Origin: Deltaproteobacteria bacterium
Lineage (GTDB): Bacteria > Desulfobacterota > Desulfomonilia > UBA1062
Assembly: GCA_020053185.1 (NCBI GenBank)
Contig: JAGVNP010000189.1
Location: 1-6,011, forward strand
Reading direction: 5' to 3'
Length of the DNA: 6,011 nt
Below the pieces are notes generated by a model. The model worked only from the letters and a program-made list of their open reading frames with translations, was not told where the DNA came from and ran no database searches. The position numbers were made by a program, and so were the translations under genes. Shown in pieces: positions 5,190 to 6,011 of the stretch (position 1 is its first letter; every line of letters begins with the position of its first letter).

Positions 5190-6011
5190 TAACTGTAAAA
5201 TTTATTTATCGTTTTATCACATTGAGGACATTTGTAATTAGGATCGCAGTGTTTTTCAAATTCCTTTCTGAAATATTTCAGGGTCGTAGTAATCGGCATA
5301 ATCGGCGATTGCCCCAAGGCGCACAGCGAAGCCTTTTTCATCAGGGCCGCCTTTTCTAACATGAGATCGATGTCCTTAAGGCAAGCTTTCCGTTCCGCGA
5401 ATTTTCTGGCCAATAGATGCAGGTGACTGGTACCGACCCTGCATGGAACGCACTGTCCGCAGGATTCATGCTCGAAAAAGCTTAAAATCTGAAGCAGAAA
5501 ATCCACAGCACAGGTATTCTGATCGCACACAAGCACAACTCCGGAACCAAGCGTTACTCCATTTTTCCCTGGAGTATCTATATCCAGAGGAAGTTCCATA
5601 AGATCTTTACCAAGAACACCGCCTGCGCTTCCTCCTACCTGTGCAAATTTGAACGTGCTCCCCTTCTTCATGCCTTTGCCGTGCACATTTATGATCTCTT
5701 TAAGGGTCGCTCCCATAGGAAGCTCGATGAGACCAGTTTGTTTCAGCTTGCCAGAAAGGCAGTAAAGCTTGGTTCCTGTACACCCGGGAAGTCCTACGGA
5801 TTTGTACCAGTCAGCGCCCTTCTCGATTATCATGGGAACACTCATGAGAGTTTCTACATTGTTCACGTTTGAAGGAAGCCCCATGAATCCGGCACCGCCA
5901 GGAAAAGGAGGCTTGTACCGGGGATATCCCCGCTGGCCTTCCATAGAATTGATAAGGGAAGTTTCCTCGCCACATACATAAGCGCCACCACCCTCTTTAA
6001 TAAAGATATCG
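5189..6011 (-). CDS. NuoF/HydB/FdhB-type NADH- and FMN-binding iron-sulfur subunit (partial, N-terminus outside window)
   Basis: The frame is open to the window edge, so the 273 residues seen are the C-terminal part; the Met at 5944 is internal, because family-conserved sequence continues upstream of it. Visible residues 7-18 (GGGAYVCGEETS) form the FMN-binding glycine-rich motif, followed by EGQRGYPRYKPPFP (24-37) and NVNNVET (48-54), all conserved in NuoF homologues. A SLBB-like segment follows (about 88-145). The [4Fe-4S] site is SCGQCVPCR (Cys184, 187, 190) plus Cys230 in SLCALGQ. The tail adds Cys255 and CPQC (261, 264) and then stops, without the extra ferredoxin domain of many HydB/FdhB proteins. 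The family passes electrons between NAD(P)H and an iron-sulfur partner in complex I, bifurcating hydrogenases and NAD-dependent formate dehydrogenases. The FNT channel just downstream favours a formate dehydrogenase; complex I or a hydrogenase remains possible. Confidence 0.9.
   Translation of the reverse strand, partial: DIFIKEGGGAYVCGEETSLINSMEGQRGYPRYKPPFPGGAGFMGLPSNVNNVETLMSVPMIIEKGADWYKSVGLPGCTGTKLYCLSGKLKQTGLIELPMGATLKEIINVHGKGMKKGSTFKFAQVGGSAGGVLGKDLMELPLDIDTPGKNGVTLGSGVVLVCDQNTCAVDFLLQILSFFEHESCGQCVPCRVGTSHLHLLARKFAERKACLKDIDLMLEKAALMKKASLCALGQSPIMPITTTLKYFRKEFEKHCDPNYKCPQCDKTINKFYS

Noticed and set aside
5681..5981. Two + strand open frames opposite the NuoF-like gene
   Set aside because: The - strand frame carries FMN and iron-sulfur motifs throughout this stretch; the + strand products are shadows without domains.
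1..6011. Mobile elements, CRISPR arrays, tRNA/rRNA genes, or toxin-antitoxin and defence genes
   Set aside because: No transposase, integrase, long terminal repeats, regularly spaced repeats or RNA-gene-like stretches are visible; genes are tightly packed, and each has a clear housekeeping-type family assignment except the 30-codon fragment at the left edge.

Overview
The window looks like ordinary chromosomal DNA from an anaerobic or facultatively anaerobic Gram-negative bacterium. A cleavable signal peptide without a lipobox on the zinc-binding protein argues for a periplasm. A formate/nitrite-family channel next to a NuoF-type flavoprotein argues for formate or redox metabolism without oxygen. 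Base composition is moderately AT-rich by eye. Nothing in the sequence fixes the phylum; Nitrospirota or a deltaproteobacterial lineage would fit, but that is only an impression.

Left part, + strand (2-2617): the last 30 codons of an unidentified Cys/His-rich protein are followed after 14 bases by a compact three-gene zinc importer in the order znuA (periplasmic binding protein), znuC (ATPase) and znuB (permease). The znuA-znuC gap is 11 bases, and znuC and znuB share one base, so the three are almost certainly one operon. A His as the third metal ligand and a short His/acidic loop in ZnuA favour zinc over manganese. Any zinc-responsive operator would lie upstream of the window, because no room for one is visible before znuA.

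Middle, + strand (2638-4312): a well-formed sigma-70-type promoter (TTGACA, 16 bases, TATAAG) and a strong ribosome binding site precede a complete 507-residue acyl-CoA synthetase of the AMP-forming family. It ends at a GC-rich hairpin with a T6 tail. The gene appears to be a single transcription unit unrelated to zinc uptake.

Right part, - strand (6011-4321): the C-terminal 273 residues of a NuoF/HydB/FdhB-type NADH- and FMN-binding iron-sulfur subunit are followed after 49 bases by a complete formate/nitrite-family (FNT) channel. The most economical reading is a formate module: the channel moves formate, and the flavoprotein is the NAD(P)-reactive subunit of a formate dehydrogenase or related enzyme whose other genes lie beyond the right edge. 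The two transcription units converge on the hairpin at 4278-4306, which can probably stop transcription from both sides.

No RNA genes, mobile elements, CRISPR arrays, pseudogenes or toxin/defence genes were seen, and I found no convincing sign of an undescribed system. The points most worth checking are the formate/flavoprotein pairing, the Cys-bearing tail of the flavoprotein, the Cys/His-rich protein end ahead of znuA, and the asymmetric convergent terminator.
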